A stretch of 64,000 nt of DNA from Benincasa hispida (Eukaryota > Streptophyta > Magnoliopsida > Cucurbitales > Cucurbitaceae), in assembly GCF_009727055.1 (NCBI RefSeq), contig NC_052350.1:29120000-29183999 (forward strand). The letters run 5' to 3'. Of the stretch, positions 59,760 through 64,000 are shown piece by piece. The position numbers and the translations under genes are program-made. The notes under the pieces are model-generated. The model saw nothing but the letters and a program-made list of their open reading frames with translations, ran no database searches and was not told the DNA's origin. Every line of letters starts with the position of its first letter. Position 1 is the first letter of the stretch.

Positions 59760-62700
59760 CAAGTGGTATTTGGATAGTGGTTGCTCGAGGCACATGACGA
59801 GAGACCCATCCAAGTTTGTTCTCTCTCTCCAAAAAGGATGGAGGTCTTGTAACCTTTGGTAACAACAAGAAAGTGTAAAATAATTGGTAAAGGTAGTATA
59901 GGTAATGAATCCTCTATTTTAATTGAAAATGTATTTTTGGTTTATGGTTTGAAGCATGATTTATTCAGTATTAGTCAATTGTGTGATAAAGATTTTAGAG
60001 TTGTGTTTGATAAAAAGAATTGCATCATTGAAAATGCTAGTGATAGAAAAGTTAATTCGTTGGAAATAGAGATGAAAATGTTTATACTATTGATTTGAAT
60101 GATTGTTCTATTAATGATAAATGTTTATCGACTTTGCATATGATTCTTGGTTATGGCATAGAAGACTAGACATGCTAGCATGCACTTAATTTCAAATATT
60201 TCCAAGAATTCTTTGGTTAGAGGTCTTCCCAAATTTAAATTTGAAAAAGACAAAGTTTGTGATGCTTGTCAAATGGGTAAGCAAACTAAGTTCTCTTTCA
60301 AATCTAAAAAAGTAATACCCCTTTAACTATTACACATGGACTTATTTGGCCCTTCTAGAATGTTCTAGTTTTAGAGGGAACTATTATGCCTTTGTGATAG
60401 TTTATGTTTTTCAAGATTTACTTGGGTTTTAATGTAAAACATAAGGATGATGCTTTGAAAAGCTTTTCTAGTTTTGCAAAAAGAGTTCAAAATGAAAAAA
60501 GTTTTTTGATTTCTAAAATTAGGAGTGATCATGGAGGAGAAATTTGGTAGCAATGCTTTTGAAACTTTTTGTGAAGAAAATTGTTTTTTTCATAATTTCT
60601 CCGCTCCAAGAACTCCTCAACAAAACGGTGTAGTTGAAAGGAAAAATCGTACTTTGCAAGAATTTGCTAGATCAATGTTGTATGAGTATGGTTTACCTTC
60701 ATACTTTTGGGCGGAAGCCGTTAACACCGCTTGTTATGTTTTAAATAGAGTTTTAATTAGACCTTCTTTGGATAAAACTCCTTATGAACTTTGGCATAAC
60801 AAAATTCCAAATATTGGGTATTTCAAAATTTTTGGTTGCAAATGTTTATTTTTGAATAACAAAGAAAAACTTGGAAATTTTGATTCTAAGACGATATTGG
60901 TATTTTCCTTGGCTATTTCTCTACTAGTAAAGCTTAAAGAGTTTTCAATAAAAGAACTTTAGTAATTTAGGAATCTATGCATGTAGTATTTGATGAAATC
61001 TTGCAATGTTATTTTCAAATGAGCCTATTTATAGTGATGTTTTAGAAGGAAATTTTGGAGATTTACTTGTTAGTGACAAAGGTAAGGAAATTGTTTCAAG
61101 TAAGCAAGAGACGAGCTTAATCGAAAAGAACGAAGTTGGTTCTTCATCCATGCCTAAAGAGTGGAGGTATGCTTCTTCCCATCCCAAAGAATTAATTCTT
61201 GGTGATCCCGAACAATTGAAAACTTGTTTCCTCTCTTAAATATTATTATATATTATCTCAAATTGAACCAAAAAGTTTTAAAAATGCCGAAAATGATGAA
61301 TTTTGGATTTTAGCTATGCAAGAAGAATTAAATCAATTTAAAAAGAATAAGTTTTGGAGTTAGTCCCTAGGCCCTCTCATGCTTCTATAATTGGAACTAA
61401 ATGGGTCTTTAGAAATAAAATGGATGAAAATGGAAATATCATTAGAAATAAAGCTAACTTGTAGCTCAAGATTGTTGTCAAGAGGAAGGAATAGATTATG
61501 AAGAAACTTTTACACCCGTTGCTAGATTAGAAACTATTAGAATGTTGCTTGCTTTTGCTTCTTATAAGAATTTCATTTTGTATCAAAATGGATGTGAAAA
61601 GTACATTTTTAAATGGTTATATCATGGAGGAAGTTATGTAGAACAACCTTCAGGGTTTGAAAGTTTTGATTTTCCTAATCATGTCTATATGTTGAAAATG
61701 GCTCTTTATGGCTTAAAACAAGCTCCAAGAGCTTGGTATGATAGACTAATTTCTTGCTTGAAAATGGATTTAAAATGGGTAAAATTGATACTACTCTTTT
61801 TATTAAGACTAAAGAAAAATAATGCTTTTAGTACAAATATATGTGGATGATATTATTTTTTGTTCTACTAAACATCTTTGTGTGAAGAATTTTCTAAGTG
61901 TATGCATAGTGAATTTGAGATGAGTATGATGGGAGAACTTAGCTTCTTCCTTGGACTCCAAATCAAACAACTCAATGATGGTATTTTCATAAGTCAAGAA
62001 AAAATACACAAGGGATTTGCTCAAAAGGTTCAAATTCAATGAAGGTGAAATTGCAAAAACTCCATGAGCACATCCACTAAGCTTGACAAGGATGAAAAAG
62101 GTAAGTGTATGGATATAAAAACTTATATAGAGGTATATTGGATCTTTACTTTATTTAACCGTTAGTAGACCCGATATTATGTTTAGTGTATGTCTTTGTG
62201 CTAGATTTCAATCTTGTCTTAAGATCAGATTTATATGCCGTTAAAAGAATTTTTAAATATTTGTTTGGTACTATTGATTTAGGCTTATGGTATCCTAGAA
62301 ATGTTGGATTTAATTTGGTAGGATATTCCGATGCGATTTTGCGGGTAGTTTACTTGACCGTAAGAGTACTAGTAGGACATGTCGATTTCTTGGTAGTTCC
62401 TTAGTTTCTTGGTTTAGTAAAAAGCAAAAATTGGTTGCCTTATCCACTACCGAATCGGAATATATTGCAGTTGCTAGTATTCTTGGATGAAACAAACTCT
62501 TTGTGATTTTGGATTAAAGTTTGATAATGTGCCTATATTTTGTGATAATACTAGTGCTATTAATTTGACTAAAAATCCTATACATCATTCTAAGACTAAG
62601 CATATTGATATTAGGCATCACTTTATTAGAGAGCATGTGCAAAATGATAATATTACTCTTGAATTTGTAGGCTCTAATAATCAATTAACGGATATTTTTA

Positions 62701-62843
62701 CCAAGCCTTTGAATGAAGAAGACTTTTGCAAAATTAGTCTTGAGCTCGGTATTATCGTTTGTGATGCCTCTGATTTTATAATTTTACTTGTTAAATCTTT
62801 TAGAAGGCATTTTGATAGGGGAGATATGGAAAGCATGTGTTAA
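59760..62843 (+). pseudogene. Copia C pol (protease, integrase, RT, RNase H)
   Basis: Protease has KWYLDSGCSRHMTRD at about 59,762 with the catalytic DSG intact. The integrase core comes in pieces, including IRSDHGGE (about 60,520) and NGVVERKNRT with its catalytic Glu (60,625-60,655), then FWAEAVNTACYVLNR. RT includes MQEELNQFKKNKFW (61,315), GLKQAPRAWYDRL (about 61,705-61,750) and YVDD (about 61,840). RNase H has ALSTTESEYIAVA (about 62,440), CDNTSAINLTKNP and the NNQLTDIFTKPL end. Several frame changes and stops lie between these blocks. Confidence 0.9.
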
Positions 62844-62849
62844 TATTCT

Positions 62850-63146
62850 TAGGGGGAGTTGTGTTAAATTTATGTTCACGTTTTTAAGGGAAACATTTAT
62901 GTAGTTCTAAATTTTTCTTAATTTTTCTTTTTGATGATTCCAAAGGGGGAGAAGTTTAAGAAAAATATGCTATAAATTTGTTATGATTTTGATTGTATTA
63001 ATTAGGGGGAGGATTTATTTTTTTTTGAGTGAATTTCAATAATGATCTTTATGGTGATATGTTGAATTTTATCATGTGCTACATTATGGTTTACATGTAT
63101 TTCAAGCTATTTTTTGAATGAATTGTCATCATAAAAAAGGGGAGAT
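62850..63146 (+). other. Post-pol tail with repeated purine tracts and PPT
   Basis: GGGGGAG motifs occur at about 62,853, 62,946 and 63,005, and the PPT AAAAAAGGGGAGAT lies at 63,133-63,146 against the 3' LTR. No frame is visible. Confidence 0.7.
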
Positions 63147-63435
63147 TGTTGACTTTTTGGCCCTTAATCTCAAATTAATTAATTTTAATTAATTAATTAA
63201 TCAATGTTTTGACGATAACAAACTCAATTTTTAATACTGAAAATTTAGTGTTTTAATATGTTCATAGCGTAGAGCTTGGAACAACGATTCCAACAAGTCT
63301 TGAATCACTCAAATCGGAGCTAAAATGAAGAAGTTATGACCGAACCGAGTTTTTATCGAAAAATACTGGTGGTGATGACGTGGCGACTGAGTAAGCATCA
63401 ATGACCAATCCGGCGACGACATGTGGAGCTTTGGA
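63147..63435 (+). repeat. 3' LTR of Copia C, first 289 bp only
   Basis: It matches 56,300-56,580 with scattered changes and one 12-bp 'ttaattaatt' expansion. It stops in the middle of 'tgtggagctttgg', where the minus-strand LTR fragment begins. Confidence 0.8.
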
Positions 63436-64000
63436 TGAGGGTGTGGTGCCATATTGTTTAAGCCCCGGAATCAGCTCTTAAAGGAGCAATTTCTCTATTT
63501 ACCCTAACAATAGAAAATGAGTGAATTTCTTCTTGTGAAGCTACGTTCCCAGCTCTCTAATTAGACGAATCCTCAAAATGGTGGACATATTGAGTTGATG
63601 AAACTGACCACTCTCACCCCATACAAATCAGAGGACTGTTTTCATATACAAATCAGAGGATTGCCTTCATAGGCATGAGTTCACAGATCACCGAGGATTC
63701 AGGTCAAGTCACCTATGATCATCTTGGTGAAATTTAAGTCTCTTCTAGCAACGGTGTTATAAAGAGACTATTCATTTCGTGGTCCGATTTTATATAAACT
63801 CTTTATATAGAATAACCCATTCACATGTCTCCACATGAATGATCAGGACCATATCACTTATAACACTTTACAATAATTATAACAATTACAAAGCGGGTCG
63901 TATTCATAGTGTCACCAGGATAAGGTATCAAATCTTATCCATCTACTACATACTATTTAGGTTATCATTTAAACATGATCCACCTATATGTTTCCACATA
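63436..64000 (-). mobile_element. LTR of the Copia A/B family, runs off the window
   Basis: The sequence follows 50,095-50,640 closely: 'tgtgg.gccatattgtt', 'agtgaattt.ttcttgtg', 'agacgaat.c.caaaatggt', 'cacctatg.tcatcttggtgaaat' and 'cacatgtctccacatgaatgatcag'. A short duplication ('cata.acaaatcagagga') occurs at 63,621-63,661. Its continuation lies outside the window. Confidence 0.78.

Larger units (their letters stand above)
56300..63435 (+). mobile_element. Ty1/Copia retrotransposon C
   Basis: The LTR starts TGTTGACTTTTTGGC at 56,300 and 63,147. Between them are a PBS-like site, UBN2-type gag with a zinc knuckle, protease, integrase, RT and RNase H, a 300-bp tail with several purine tracts, and a PPT. 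The sequence type (QEELNQFKKNKFW, GGGGGAG-rich tail) is most like SIRE-type Copia as I know it; the lineage is not proven. The 3' LTR is cut at about 63,435. Confidence 0.85.

Overview
The window is plant nuclear DNA: AT-rich, full of decayed LTR retrotransposons, LINEs and DNA transposons, with one convincing host gene that has introns and canonical GT/AG splice sites. The dense TGATAG-type palindromic arrays and the Copia family with a CTACACGATCGTGTAG-bearing leader remind me of cucurbit genomes. That assignment is an inference from memory, not something the sequence proves.

Layout. 1-3,120: LTR fragments (probable Ty3/gypsy, then a Copia-family LTR). 4,784-7,990: a minus-strand hAT transposon with a broken transposase and a long TGATAG array. 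7,987-12,121: the 5' part of a minus-strand Copia element (gag start, leader, LTR). 12,122-23,284: a plus-strand Copia element of the same family with both LTRs, a PBS, a long leader and a broken gag-pol. 23,285-29,900: mostly anonymous, with a minisatellite and a second TGATAG array. 30,364-39,705 (minus): a complete four-exon gene for the catalytic subunit of protein phosphatase 1 (326 residues, all metal ligands present). Its 7-kb first intron is loaded with LINE pieces and T-rich repeats. 40,541-45,815: Copia, TRIM-like and MITE-like remnants. 46,070-47,290: an unrecognised, probably decayed host gene. 47,700-49,140: gag-PR-IN remnant of a different Copia lineage. 49,610-54,700: a minus-strand Copia deletion derivative in which the leader runs directly into reverse transcriptase. 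54,732-55,345: an LTR fragment. 55,778-56,299: a DNA-transposon end. 56,300-63,435: a plus-strand Copia element of a third type with its 3' LTR cut short. 63,436-64,000: another minus-strand LTR running off the window.

Only the PP1 gene looks able to make its product. Every retrotransposon reading frame examined carries stops or frameshifts, so any movement would depend on proteins supplied in trans. I did not find a clearly new biological system. The most noteworthy structure is a set of short perfect palindromes, in one copy spaced 22 bp apart, in the untranslated leader of one Copia family at comparable positions in several copies; a related cluster lies inside an LTR fragment. A second block in the same leader is duplicated at about 150-160 bp spacing in three independent copies. 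Both could be cis-acting DNA or RNA signals of the element.
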